Below, piece after piece: positions 1-11,098 of a stretch of 64,000 nucleotides of DNA (positions are counted from its first letter, which is position 1; every line of letters starts with the position of its first letter). A program made the position numbers and the translations under genes. The stretch comes from Undaria pinnatifida (Eukaryota > Sar > Phaeophyceae > Laminariales > Alariaceae), in the NCBI GenBank assembly GCA_012845835.1, contig JABAKD010000004.1, positions 12,277,022 to 12,341,021 on the forward strand, written 5' to 3'. The notes beneath the pieces are model-generated. The model had not been told where the DNA came from and did no database searches. It saw nothing but the letters and a program-made list of their open reading frames with translations.

Positions 1-1218
1 ACACACCGACAGGATAAACATCTGACGGTTTTCAAAAGGACAAATAATAAAACACTATAACCGCCGGCTTTAACACGACAAAACACGATCATTCTCGCCG
101 GTTTCCAAAACCACAAAAAAAAAATCGGAAGGTTTTCAGAAGGGACAAGAACCGATCATCATTGCCGGTTTCACAGCGAAAAAACAACAACAAAACCTTT
201 CAACGAGGTGCCAAAAAACGAGGGCCGATCGAAACAAAAACGTGTGTGCACTTGTAACGCCAAGCGTGTCTACCCTTCTATGCACCTTCCTAAAGGAAAA
301 GCGTGTGCGCGCTTCCTATGCAAAAAATGCGCGCAATTCCAACGGAAAACATGTGTGCACTTGTGACGAGATTGAGAGACAGCGTGTAACAGCAGCGGCT
401 ACGGGTAGCTCAAAGGATAAAGCGGGGTCAATTCTAGACGGATACAAGGAAGCACTTTTTTTTTTTGTCTTAAATCCTCCAGCGGATGGGGAAGCAGCAC
501 GCCACGCCACGTTACAGCAACGATAAGGGTAGCGGAGAGTTGTGAGCCAACACTAACGCGTGCGCAATTCGAAAGTAGATTAAAAAAAGAAACAGCACGC
601 AACAGCAGCAATTCGGGCAGTGTGCAGCTCCAAGGAACAACTGTGTGCGCAATTCTAACGACATCTAAGAGACAGCACGCAACAGCAACAATGAGGGTAG
701 AGCACGTTCTAAACCAAAACCTGTGTGCAAATCAAAGCAGACCAAGAGACAACACGTGACAACAGCGACAAGGCAAGAGGCCCGCGGGCCTGACCTTGCG
801 GCTGCGGGAGTTGTAAAGAGACCAATATATGCTATACGAGGCGCTGCCCAACAGCAACGATAAGGGGGAGGGGGAGGCGTGTGCGCAGTTGAAAAAAACA
901 ACGAAAAAAATAAAAACGAGTACCAGGAACGCAGTTCACGAGAGGTGAAGAGGCATCACGCAACGGCACATGTTGAGGGAGAAAAAAAGCACGTGTGGGA
1001 AATTTTAAAGAGGTTGAGAGAGAGCACGCCGCGGCAACTAAGAAAGGGGAGGAAACGCCAGGGCAATTCGATAGAGGTCGTAAGACAGGACGCAACAGCA
1101 AGGATGGGGGCATCATGGGGTGGCATCCAAACTAACAACGCGTGCACAGATCGAAATGAAGCAAGCGACAGCACGCAAGACCAACGGTGAGGGTACAAGG
1201 GTAGCCCGCTTGCCTCAC
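1..1218 (-). repeat. EIF4A3 intron (continues past left edge) with imperfect ~80-130-nt tandem repeats
   Basis: Several imperfect units are recognised by the core GACAGCACGCAACAGCA, seen near 591, 673, 950, 1020, 1085 and 1165, each followed by an AAGGGTAG-like string. No coding signal is visible in either strand. Stretch 780-813 resembles the 3' end and donor of the exon at 1219-1290. Confidence 0.6.
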
Positions 1219-1290
1219 CTTGAGGTTACGGGTGCGTAGGTTGCGGCGCCTGATCATGTCGAACACGCGCCCCGGGGTCCCCGACACAAC
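1219..1290 (-). CDS. EIF4A3: EIF4A3 exon with motif Ib
   Basis: 24 codons, phase 0 at both ends: [16 protein letters not shown] followed by [12 protein letters not shown] is motif Ib. The acceptor is atatcag and the donor GTGAGG. This is the last EIF4A3 exon inside the window; the following DEAD-box exon lies left of position 1. Confidence 0.95.
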
Positions 1291-4200
1291 CTGATATGTC
1301 CGCAAAAACAACACGGCACCGAACAACACTTCAGCCCACGATTAATATCGGCACGGCACATAATGGGAGGGTGTTCGCTGATTTTACCGATCGCAGCTGA
1401 CATCCGACATAATCCAAACGGAAGTGATCCATCCGGGGTGGGTCCGATCGGTCAACGTAGCAATGAAAACAGCAACAAAAAACGTTGGACCATACACTGG
1501 GCAGATCATTGACAGATCATAGATCCCTGTTGATATTGACAATCTATTTTTCCCTGGGCAGATACTGTATATCCCTGTCAATATGTTCTGCATGATCTAG
1601 GTAATGTTTCCTGGGTTGGATCTGTACTACACAGATCCTGCACAACACACCATAACCACAGATATACGATCAATATGATAAACATGGTATATGTGATATA
1701 TAATCTAATGTATCTATATGATCTATATGATCTGTATTCTTACATGATTTATATGATCCGTAGATGATCTTTATGATCTGTGGATGATTTATATCGTGAT
1801 CTGCCCGATGTGTGCAATTTATAAATACCCTGGAACTTCCGCACGTTTCTGCGGCAATCCAGTGTTTCGACCAAATCGTCCCCCGATACAAAAACACAGT
1901 CAAACAAGATAGCATGGTTGTCGTTACGAATGCGGGCATCAGGATACTTGATACAGTACTTGATACTGTGGTCGGCGGTACCAACAGCCATCTCGAAACG
2001 GGTCCCTATTTTTTGTGTCGTCAAAATGAGAAACTTCCTCCGCGCGTAAAAAAATAACAAATAACCAAGTTCCAATGGGTCTATGCATGAAAAACAATCC
2101 CCTTCCTAACGGCCTAACTCTCTGTAGTAAACCCAACGTTTCGACAAATTTCCGATGAAAGGTTCCCCCCAATGACGCGTGGTGCGATATAGAGGTGACA
2201 CGTTTTGGGCTGAATATTTTCTAATGTTTTGTGTGTTGTGTGTTGTGTTTGGTGTGTTGTGTGTTGTGTGTTGTGTGTTGTGTGTTGTGTGTTGTGTTTT
2301 GTGTTTTGTGTCTTGCGTTTTGTGTGTTGTGTGTTGTGTGTTGTGTGTTGTGTTTTGTGTTTTGTGCCTTGTGTCTTGTGTCTTGTGTTTTTGTGTGTTG
2401 TTTGTTGTGTTTTGTGTGATGTGTGTTGTGTGCTGTGTGTTGCGTGTTGTGTGTTGCGTGTTGTGTGTTGTGTGTTGTGTGTTGTGTGTTGTGTGTTGTG
2501 TTTTGTGTGTTGTGTTTTGTGTGATGTGTGTTGTGTGCTGTGTGTTGCGTGTTGTGTGTTGTGTGTTGTGAACGATGGCGCTCCTTAACCCCCAAAAACG
2601 TTTTTGTTCGTTCGTTCATTTTTGGCAAAACGTTTCGTTTCTTGCTTAGGCCACGGGATTTTTCCAATCGGTATCCGGGAGCACCTTTTCAATTTTCTCC
2701 CAAATCCGTCTTTGGGTTGAGAAAGGTATCGAGATAACTCCTTCATGCTCCTTCATCTTAACAGCCTCAGAAAACAAGAATGGTGCAGCTATACCGTAGC
2801 ATGCCCCCTGTCCTGTACTATGTAGTCGGATATACTCAAGTTCCGAAAAAGAGGGCTAATTAAACGAAGCCTTCGTCTCACCTAATACTTTATGCTGTCG
2901 ACCCGTTTGTCTCCAACACAATACTTCCCCAATACATATCCAAGTAGTACATTAAGCTGCCCTCAACTTGCGAGCGCTGTTTGTCGTCGTTGGCGGCGGC
3001 GACGGTCGCATAAACCGGTTTCATAAGCGATTTCTTTGTAAGCGATTTCTTTGTAAGCGATTTCTTTGTAAGCGATTTCTTCGTAAGCGATTTCTTTGTA
3101 AGCGATTTCTTTGTAAGCGATTTCTTTGTGAGCGATTTCTTTGTAAGCGATTTCTTCGTAAGCGATTTCTTTGTAAGCGATTTCTTTGTAAGCGATTTCT
3201 TTGTAAGCGATTTCTTTGTAAGCGATTTCTTTGTAAGCGATTTCTTTGTAAGCGATTTCTTTGTAAGCGATTTCTTTGTAAGCGATTTCTTTGTAAGCGA
3301 TTTCTTTGTAAGCGATTTCTTTGTAAGCGATTTCTTTGTAAGCGATTTCTTTGTAAGCGATTTCTTTGTAAGCGATTTCTTTGTAAGCGATTTCTTTGTA
3401 AGCGATTTCTTTGTAAGCGATTTCTTTGTAAGCGATTTCTTTGTAAGCGATTTCTTCGTAAGCGATTTCTTCGTAAGCGATTTCTTTGTAAGCGATTTCT
3501 TTGTAAGCGATTTCTTTGTAAGCGATTTCTTTGTAAGCGATTTCTTTGTAAGCGATTTCTTCGTAAGCGATTTCTTTGTAAGCGATTACTTTGTAAGCGA
3601 TTTCTTTGTAAGCGATTTCTTCGTAAGCGATTTCTTTGTAAGCCATTACTTTGTAAGCGATTTCTTTGTAAGCGGTTTCTTTGTAAGCGGTTTCGAAACG
3701 GGTCCCTATTGTCAGGCCTGGTTAGTGTCAAAGACTCGACTCGCATGAACCAATTTCCAAGACAGGGTTGACGAAAAACGGCCCAGTCCTCAGTCCTCCC
3801 ACCTGCACGCCGTAGTCTAGGCGGCGGATGTCCTCCCCGATGCTCTTGCCTCCAATGCAAGCGTGGCACTGCACATTCATGAAGTCACCCAGGGCAAGGA
3901 TCACCTGCTCACACGTCGTGGCGGTTGGCAGTGCGAGCACGGGGATCGGGTTCACAGACGTGCAACGATAGCAAAGAAACAGTTTCCACAACGAAGTCGC
4001 GGTTGGCGTTTTAAACACGCGCGATGCCTTCAGTGCATGCGTGACGCTGCACTTTCATTAAGTTACCCAGGGCAAGAATCGTCTGCTCACACGCCCCCCC
4101 CCTCGAGAAAAAAAAACGGGGTTTCAAGAAACAAAGTCTCGGTTGGCGTTTCGAGCACAGGGACAGGGCGTCATAAGGATGAGGTCTCTCCATCTACCTC

Positions 4201-7200
4201 CCCCTTCTCCAGAAACGAAACCCGTTCCGACTTTAACGTCGCCGGCTTAAAATGTTGTCGGTACACTCCAGAACCATAAAAAAATACAGCATATACACGT
4301 ATAACCATTAACTTCATCACCAAAAAAATGGCCTGTAGAAGATTGCACGAAAGGGGTGAACACGGTCAGCACATACGTTACATCAACAACGCCACCAAGG
4401 CAAAAAAAAACGCAACACTCAGTCCACACACAACAACGAACACAGCACAACGACGAACACAGCACCACATATAGCAGGTACACAAAAATTGACTCAGTCC
4501 AAACAGCAATATATAGACTTACTTAATTTTGTCTTTCTCAGGGATTGCCCATCCCTGGCCTCTCAGACCTCCAACTTCCACATCACTTGCGGAACCTTTC
4601 CAGCTTTTCTTTGCTTTCCAGCTTCGTTCGATATACGAAACGCCAATATAATACTAGTAGTACATACCGGTACTACTACACTTGCGTTGTCGAATGCATT
4701 ACGATGCATTATCTCTGTGTCGTAGCTTGTGACCACAGAGCTGATCTTTCTAGGGTGAAGAATCAGTACGGACACTGGGTGTGCTGGATGTCGACGAGTA
4801 GAAGAACGGTTTAATGTGAAGAACACACACACACACCAGGTTTGTACGTACCATCAGATACTACGCTGTTGGATCACATGCACGCCCAGCTCAGATCAAT
4901 CCGGCTATATATGGCCCAGCAGCGCAGCGTAGCGCCGTGCGGAGCCGTGCGGAGCCATGCGGTGCGGTGCCGTGCCCTTCGCTGCGGTGCTGTGTCGCTG
5001 CGCTGTGTGCTTTCTTTCGAACATAGAGCAGTACCGGGTATAATGCGTGTGTTGTTGTGTACGGAGTACTTCTTTTCCTCTTTTTTCTCTTTCTATAGAC
5101 TATGTATTTGATCTTTCACGGCCCCCTGTTTTTTCCCCCACGCAAATTACCCCCGTACTGCCGATCAGAACGTAACACCGGTAACAAAAGCACACAGCAC
5201 AGCTGAGCACAACAGGGCAATTTGCTCTGCACATGCAGCTCTTGGCATTATCAAATCGCTGTTCGCACCAAATCGTGGGCCTCTTCTTTCTGCCCCATTT
5301 ACATAGTCTATGTTTTTAGTTGCATTCTTCCTTGCCTTGCGCGAGCGTAGCGGGCGGCGTCAGCCGCCCGCGGAGCGGAGCCCTTGTATATAAATAAAAA
5401 AATCCCTAACCTCCTTTGCCTGTTCCGCCAACTCGAGTGTGGGGGATAGCACCAAGGGAGTTCATATTTAATGTACTCAGTTCATATGATACACGCACAA
5501 CAAAAACGCCACCACACATACAAAACCGCCCTCCACCGTACACTCAGTGCAACCAGACACAACGAAAACGCCGCCATACGAAGTAATCACTCTTATCTTC
5601 TGTGTCTCCTCCGAAAAACTCGAATGTGTACGACAGCATCCAAGGCTAAAGAAAAAACTGACAAATACATAGCAAAAACTGTCAGCCACCAAGCACATTG
5701 AAAAATAATAACAAAAAATGCCACCACACACAGTAGTGAAAAGTGCAGCGACAACAAAAATGCACCATACAAAGTAATCACCCTTATCTTCTGTCTGCCC
5801 CGAAAAACTCGCATATGTACGACATCCGAGGCTAACGAAAAAATCGACATATGCATAGCAAAAACTGCCAGCCACCACGCACATTGAAAAAATTACTATA
5901 ATAAAAACGCCACCACACAAAGTGAAAACCGGCAGCAACCGTGTCATACCTTCTGGGTCTGCTCCGCCAGCTCGCGTGTGGGTGACAACACTAGCGCCTG
6001 TGTGTCAGAAGAAGAGGTGTCGAGCATCTGCAGGATACCCATGGAGAACACCGCCGTCTTACCCGTACCAGACTGTCGCAAACAAATAATGCAGTTCAGG
6101 TTGCAGCAAGGAGCAAGAAACAGCGCCAAGCGGAAGAACAATCACTACAAACAGCAACAGCAAGCAAGTGATGGCAGCGGCAAAAACAGCAGGAGGTAGC
6201 AGCAACCTAGCAGAAGCAAAAGCAACAGCAGGTAGCAGCAAACTAGCAAAAACAAAAGCAGCATGAGCTAAAGCGGCGGCAAAACCAGTAAATCAACAAC
6301 AAGCAAGCAGCAGCAGCAGCAAAAGCAGCGGCAGCTAGCAGCGAAAAATCACAAATGTAAAAGCAGCAGCACATCAAAGTGCAAGCAACAACAGCCAGCA
6401 AGCAGCAGGGAACAAATTACAAGTACAAGTCGAGTACGCGAGTATTGCAAAGCAGTACTTGTAAGCAACGCCAGCAAGCGAGCAGCAGCAAACATCATAC
6501 ACGTCGAGTACGCGAATATTGCGTTCCATGGCAACACCATAAGGTACATTCAGATGCTCGTATCAGGGGGAAATCGGTCCACCCCCTTTCCCACCCAATG
6601 TCAGCCTGGTCGATGGAAACCCGACGTGCGCCGCCACGGCATTGAAGGGACGCGAGGGTCCATGGTCCTAACACTTCGGTTTATTCACTATAATGAGTAC
6701 ATCTTCCCCCCCCCCATGCTCGCTGCCAATACAACCCAGCCGGATATAACTCCCCACCACTACGCCCGGCGCATCGTCCCTAAATCCAACAACCCTAACG
6801 CATTAATTTGTGGAACTCCCCTGAGGGAAACATTTTCCGAAGCGACATGGCGATAAAATCACAGTAAAGGAGAAGTGATTACAGCATCGGCTCCACGAAG
6901 CAGGTCTAGCTGTTTTCGCATAGCATTCACGTTTAAGGGTCCGCAAGGGTGGACAAACCTTGACAAGATATTCACGCGGATCTTAACCTCTTTCAGAATA
7001 TCATTCGCGTTTTTTTTTGGGGGGGAACCACCTGGATGATCACCTCGCCATTTAGGGGCTTCGAAGGGAAATGTTGACCAAGAAAACACGCGATTGCAGC
7101 ATCTTTCACACGAAGCAACCCCATCAATGCTAGATTAAACTGAGGACGGTTTTCCAGTCCATCTCCAATGCAGGTACCTGTGAGACATGCGCACAGCTTG

Positions 7201-7992
7201 CACCGCGGTGTGCTGCATGCTCGCACCATGATGACAACTCAGGTATACTGTGTTTTATCGCTGTACATGGACCCCAATAGCGTGGGATGATTTTTTCGTT
7301 GATTGCATGGGGATCCCCTCAAGGGTTAATCCTTTGAAAGCGAACCTTCATTAATAAGATAGAAAATGACAAGGATGGCCAAACTCTCAATGCGAACCTT
7401 GCGCAACAACCTCAAACGTCAGCCTTGCCAAGGAATCCCAATGTGAAGCTTGCCTCATATTCTCAACGCGAAACTTGGGTAACGAATTGTTAATGCGAAT
7501 CTTAATCTTGAGTAACAATCTTATGTGCGAATCTTAATGTTGCGTAATATCATTGAGTGCGAATCTTGCCTGACTTTGGGCGATGACGTCCCGACCGCTG
7601 GTGATGGGCTTGACGGCCCTCTGCTGCACCGCCGACGGCCTCTCGAACCCGTACGCGTACACCCCACGCAGAAGCTCGTCCTTCAGCCCCATCGAGTCGA
7701 AATTCTCCACTACCTGTCCGATCACCATCGCCATCAATCATCGTCAACATCAATCAACATCAGCATCGTCATCGTCAATATAGTAATAACTATACGAGTA
7801 TCATCATTTCAGCACCATCATCACGATCAGCATTTCGCGACCACGACACTTGTACGGTCAGCAGCTTGTCCTTCGGCCCATCGAGTCGAAATCCTCCCCC
7901 ACCTGTCCCATCCATCACCATCGAGCAGTTATCATCGTCGTCATCATCATAACCATCGCCGACATCATATCATAAGCACCAACGAGAGCATC

Positions 7993-8060
<68 letters not shown>

Positions 8061-8064
8061 CATC

Positions 8065-8095
<31 letters not shown>

Positions 8096-8374
8096 CCACC
8101 ATCACCATCCTATCATATCCCAACGACGATCACGATTAGCTCCAGCACCAGCATAAGCACCATGATGCAAGTACCTAGATACCAGATATCACACAAAATC
8201 TACGTCAGGGGATACTCTTGGGGGGAATGGTACTATCATATCACCTATCATATCACCTATCATATCACCTATCATATCACCTATCATATCACGGGCAATT
8301 TGCGTACGGAATCTCGATGCTCACCTCAACCTCGCCCTCGATGGTGAACTCGATGTTCTCATCCTCGTCAAAAT
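1219..8374 (-). CDS. EIF4A3: eIF4A-III-like DEAD-box RNA helicase, partial gene (five exons)
   Basis: ATP-dependent RNA helicase of the eIF4A family; family member III is the core of the exon junction complex in the nucleus. Five exons on the minus strand (8374-8325, 7713-7570, 6072-5950, 3904-3803, 1290-1219) join in phase to 491 nt. They give, in order, an acidic N-terminal stretch, the Q motif ([10 protein letters not shown]), motif I (SGTGKT), motif Ia (PTREL), the GG motif (ACIGG) and motif Ib (TPGR). Subtype III is supported by the segments [25 protein letters not shown] and [13 protein letters not shown], which are closer to eIF4A3/FAL1 than to translation factor eIF4A1/2. The first exon was not found above 8374, and the DEAD box and second RecA domain lie past the left edge. 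Introns are 450-2500 nt, satellite-rich, and hold decayed copies of exon ends. Confidence 0.93.
2226..2570. repeat. (TTGTGTG)n satellite
   Basis: About 345 nt of a 7-nt repeat with TTTTGTG and TTGCGTG variants, inside the EIF4A3 intron 1291-3802. It keeps long frames open on both strands, but these are repeat artefacts. Confidence 0.95.
3023..3692. repeat. 15-nt tandem repeat, about 44 copies
   Basis: Near-perfect array of TTTCTTTGTAAGCGA with a few T/C and T/A variants, in the EIF4A3 intron 1291-3802. The unit length is a multiple of three, so several frames stay open over the array. The string CGAAACGGGTCCCTATT occurs at its right end (3693-3709) and again near 1996-2012. Confidence 0.97.
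3803..3904 (-). CDS. EIF4A3: EIF4A3 exon with GG motif
   Basis: 34 codons, phase 0 at both ends, from [19 protein letters not shown] to RRLDYGVQ. The acceptor is gtgagcag and the donor GTGGGA. The segment is diagnostic for the eIF4A-III branch. Confidence 0.96.
4020..4097 (-). repeat. decayed copy of the 5' part and acceptor of EIF4A3 exon 3803-3904
   Basis: On the minus strand this reads [12 protein letters not shown] against [12 protein letters not shown] in the true exon, preceded by the same gtgtgagcag acceptor context. The similarity extends upstream into intron sequence (about 4098-4165 against 3905-4015). It is an intronic duplicate, not needed for the gene model. Confidence 0.85.
5338..5385. 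repeat. GC-rich palindromic element, copy 1
   Basis: Contains GCGGGCGGC and GCCGCCCGC around a 4-nt centre, flanked by GCGAGCGTA and GAGCGGAGCCC. A near-identical copy lies at 16736-16782. Both are followed by CCCTTGTATAT. Confidence 0.85.
5406..5840 (-). repeat. three decayed copies of the 3' end and donor of EIF4A3 exon 5950-6072
   Basis: Copies at about 5406-5460, 5581-5650 and 5762-5840, spaced 175-180 nt. They share the order CTTCTG-TCYGCC-ACTCG-TGTGTACGACA with the exon end at 5945-6000, where the true sequence reads CTGCTCCGCCAGCTCGCGTG. The copy at 5406-5460 is the closest (TGTTCCGCCAACTCGAGTGT). All lie in the intron that follows the exon on the minus strand. Confidence 0.8.
5950..6072 (-). 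CDS. EIF4A3: EIF4A3 exon with Walker A (motif I) and motif Ia
   Basis: 41 codons, phase 0 at both ends, starting with [15 protein letters not shown] and ending [18 protein letters not shown] is the nucleotide-binding P-loop and PTREL binds RNA. The acceptor is gcgacag and the donor GTATGA. Confidence 0.97.
6160..6500. repeat. (CAGCA)-rich imperfect repeat
   Basis: AGCAGCA/AACAGCA-rich intron sequence next to the P-loop exon. No conserved motif is seen. Confidence 0.6.
7570..7713 (-). CDS. EIF4A3: EIF4A3 exon with Q motif
   Basis: 48 codons, phase 0 at both ends, from VVENFDSMG to DVIAQSQ. It contains the Q motif that contacts adenine of ATP. The acceptor is cag at 7714-7716. The donor reads CAG followed by GCAAGA, so the next intron is GC-AG instead of GT-AG. 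Confidence 0.95.
7858..7925 (-). repeat. decayed copy of the 5' part and acceptor of EIF4A3 exon 7570-7713
   Basis: The plus strand has CCCATCGAGTCGAAATCCTC followed by CCCACCTGTCC, against CCCATCGAGTCGAAATTCTC then CACTACCTGTCC in the true exon. It lies in the upstream intron, just before a CAT microsatellite whose seed CATCACCATCG is also present beside the true exon. Confidence 0.88.
7988..8105. repeat. (ATC)n microsatellite
   Basis: About 118 nt of CAT/CAC triplets in the EIF4A3 intron 7714-8324. Confidence 0.97.
8233..8292. repeat. 12-nt repeat CTATCATATCAC
   Basis: Five tandem copies directly beside the EIF4A3 exon at 8325-8374. Confidence 0.95.
8325..8374 (-). CDS. EIF4A3: EIF4A3 exon (acidic N-terminal segment)
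   Basis: Reads as phase 2 nt followed by [16 protein letters not shown]. The acceptor is a cag after a T-rich tract (8375-8377 in plus coordinates) and the donor is GTGAGC (8319-8324). It joins in phase to [17 protein letters not shown] in the next exon, as expected for the family. The exon needs one upstream coding base, so at least one further 5' exon exists; I could not find it. Confidence 0.8.
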
Positions 8375-9891
8375 CTGCGAAAAAAAACAGGGGAAAAAAA
8401 AACGAGCCGACGAGACCATCACCATTCCACACTTGACCAGAAAGGAGCGATTGAACCACTACCACAACATACACAACAAAATCCAAACGACGACTATATG
8501 CAAAACGGAACCAATCCATCCACGACTATGAAGGAGCAAGCTGTTCATACGTCAGGTCTGTCGGCGTTTGCCTCCACCCTCAAGAGCTGCCATAGGCACC
8601 AGGTAAATACTACGAGGTACCGGTGTACAGCATGCACCTCGGTTAAAGAGCGCGAAAGACGAGAGTTTTCGGGACATTTCCCGGCTGTGCTAAAACCTGT
8701 ACCAGGTATACTTTATAAAACTGTTCCAAACAGGTCAGCTGTGATTTCAAAAAAATCAAGGGTCGATACCTATCTTTGCAAGCTGCGCGATACTCCGGCC
8801 GCGCGGTTTTACAGACATAATACTCTTTCAAGATACGTGACCTCCCTAGATGTTGCCAGCGTGAAAGAGTGACAGGATGATTGTACCAACAAATGCGATT
8901 TCGGTCTGTAATCATTCTGCGCAGTGATACATCACCCGTAAGGAGCGGGGAAAAACTAAAACGAAAACTGGAACCATAAGACCAGTGTCTACTTCAGAGC
9001 GCTTGAGCTCGGCTTGCCGCGGGGTGCTCTCGAGTCGGGGTACCTAATATTGACATTAACATGAATATGAATACATCCAATGCGAGATAAGCATGGATGG
9101 GGTAGCGCTACGGCACGAATCATACCATATAAGCACGGCAGTGCGTGCATAGTCAGCGTAGTGGAGTGCAGCAGTGCCTTTTGAAACTATTGTAGTGGTG
9201 TGACCAACGGCACCGTAGCGGTGCACCAACCATTGTTTTCTGAGGCCCCTCACTCGCCAGAGGGCCTTTCCATTACCCTCAGCGACTTTCTGGACAGGTC
9301 GTGGTCACAGGTGTCTTCCTCCCCCCCCCCCCCGGTATGATACATGCCTTCATGTTATCGCGCAGAGGCTTTCGTATTCCCAATGCTCATCCAATTTCAA
9401 CGAACTTTGCAAGCTTCTGCTCTTCCGCGTGTCACCGTCACTACTGGGTACTGGGTACACACGGTTCGAGCATCGGCCGCGTCCGTCGGCACTGGGGAAA
9501 GAACGCTCAAGGTTCAGCACCCCAGCCCCTCCCAGGCATTCCAACATACTCTGAGGGGAAACCCACGTTTGTCTACAGCGTATCTAGGGAGGGGCTGGCA
9601 TTGACATGTATTTACATGTAACATGGGGGTCGGGAAGGCTGGGAGTTACTGTAGGTGACGATATTAAGAGTAAGTAACAGCAAGTCGCCGACTAGTTATT
9701 AATACTTACTCAGTATTATTAATAGTCAGGTACGCAACGCAATAAATAACAATAAATAACAATAATATACTGAAAATAGTTGCGAGCGAAAATTTGAGGA
9801 GTTCCGCGCGTTTTCATCTGTCTGACGCCGCGTGTTCCGGTAGAGGTATTACTTTTTGATTGAAACGCCCTCTGAACGACGGGACTCAAAA

Positions 9892-9895
<4 letters not shown>

Positions 9896-9934
<39 letters not shown>

Positions 9935-10073
9935 TTTGTTTGTTTGTTTGTTTGTTTGTTTGGCAGTATGTTACGTTGTGCATGTACCTGGGTCATGGAA
10001 TTGGTCATCGGGAATATAGATTTTCAATTTTTCTCAAAAAGTCAGTTTTTGGGGAATAGTGTTGTTGTTGTTG

Positions 10074-10127
<54 letters not shown>
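9896..10127. repeat. (CGT)n, (TTTG)n and (GTT)n microsatellites
   Basis: Three simple repeats in close succession: CGT at 9896-9935, TTTG at 9936-9962 and GTT at 10060-10127. Confidence 0.96.
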
Positions 10128-10128
<1 letters not shown>

Positions 10129-11034
10129 ATTATCAAGAGTGTTTGTGGTTGGATTGGCGTGTGATCTTTATTAACCCCTTTGAGGCTTGAGAGGGAAACA
10201 ATGACCACGATAGTTGATGGTTACGGCACCGGTCACTGCCAGTCGATTATTATAAAAATTGGTGTCCAAACGACGACAAAGGCAAAAAGACTAGTGCGGG
10301 ACGGGTGCAGCATCATCCATCATCTACTGGTACTGCTGCGCGCTCGCGCTACTCGTAGACGGTTGGTAACATCGCACTTGTCGTGCTTTGGGTCAATATG
10401 TCAATGTCAATATGTCGATGTCCATATGTCAATATAAACGGACCCCCAAAGGGCCAATAAAGACTACGCCAGTTATCAACAGTCTCAGGAGATAAGTATC
10501 AACAGCTGTCAAATCCAGCCAACTCACAGCCATAGCAAACACGCGCATCACCACATTCATCACATTGATCAAACATTGGATGTTTCCACGCTTCCCACTT
10601 CGGGATGCGGTAGGCTTGGAAACCCGAACTCCCGGGAGTGACGCAAGCAGCAAAAAAAAAGGGCCCTTGAAAACTAAGAGAAAAAAGCCACCACTCCAAG
10701 CAACACCTGTAACACCTATGACACCGACTTAACAGCACATACGACCTCATAGCTTGGTCTATTTCATCACCCGGCGATCATAATAACAAGCCGTTATTCA
10801 GCCGACTCACAGCCTTGGCCATGTATTTTTGTAATCGTACAAAACGCATGGTCGTCACACCACCAGGTCTGCTCCTCGCTTCGCACCCTCATGCTTATGT
10901 ACATCATGCATTCGTGTTGGTTTAGTCCCAAGACAAAGACACTGAAGCCCTCGGTAGGACCTCGCACAGATGAATATTAGAATATTAGTAACTGTCGTCA
11001 AACAGTTCGTACTCAAGTGGGAAGCACGAAAGTC

Positions 11035-11098
11035 CCAACCCAACCCAACCCAACCCAACCCAACCCAACCCAACCCAACCCAACCCAACCCAACCCAA
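11035..11098. repeat. (CCAAC)n pentanucleotide repeat
   Basis: About 13 uninterrupted units. Confidence 0.97.

Noticed and set aside
2963-3869. Open frames of 200-280 codons on both strands
   Set aside because: Translation of the 15-nt satellite within the EIF4A3 intron.
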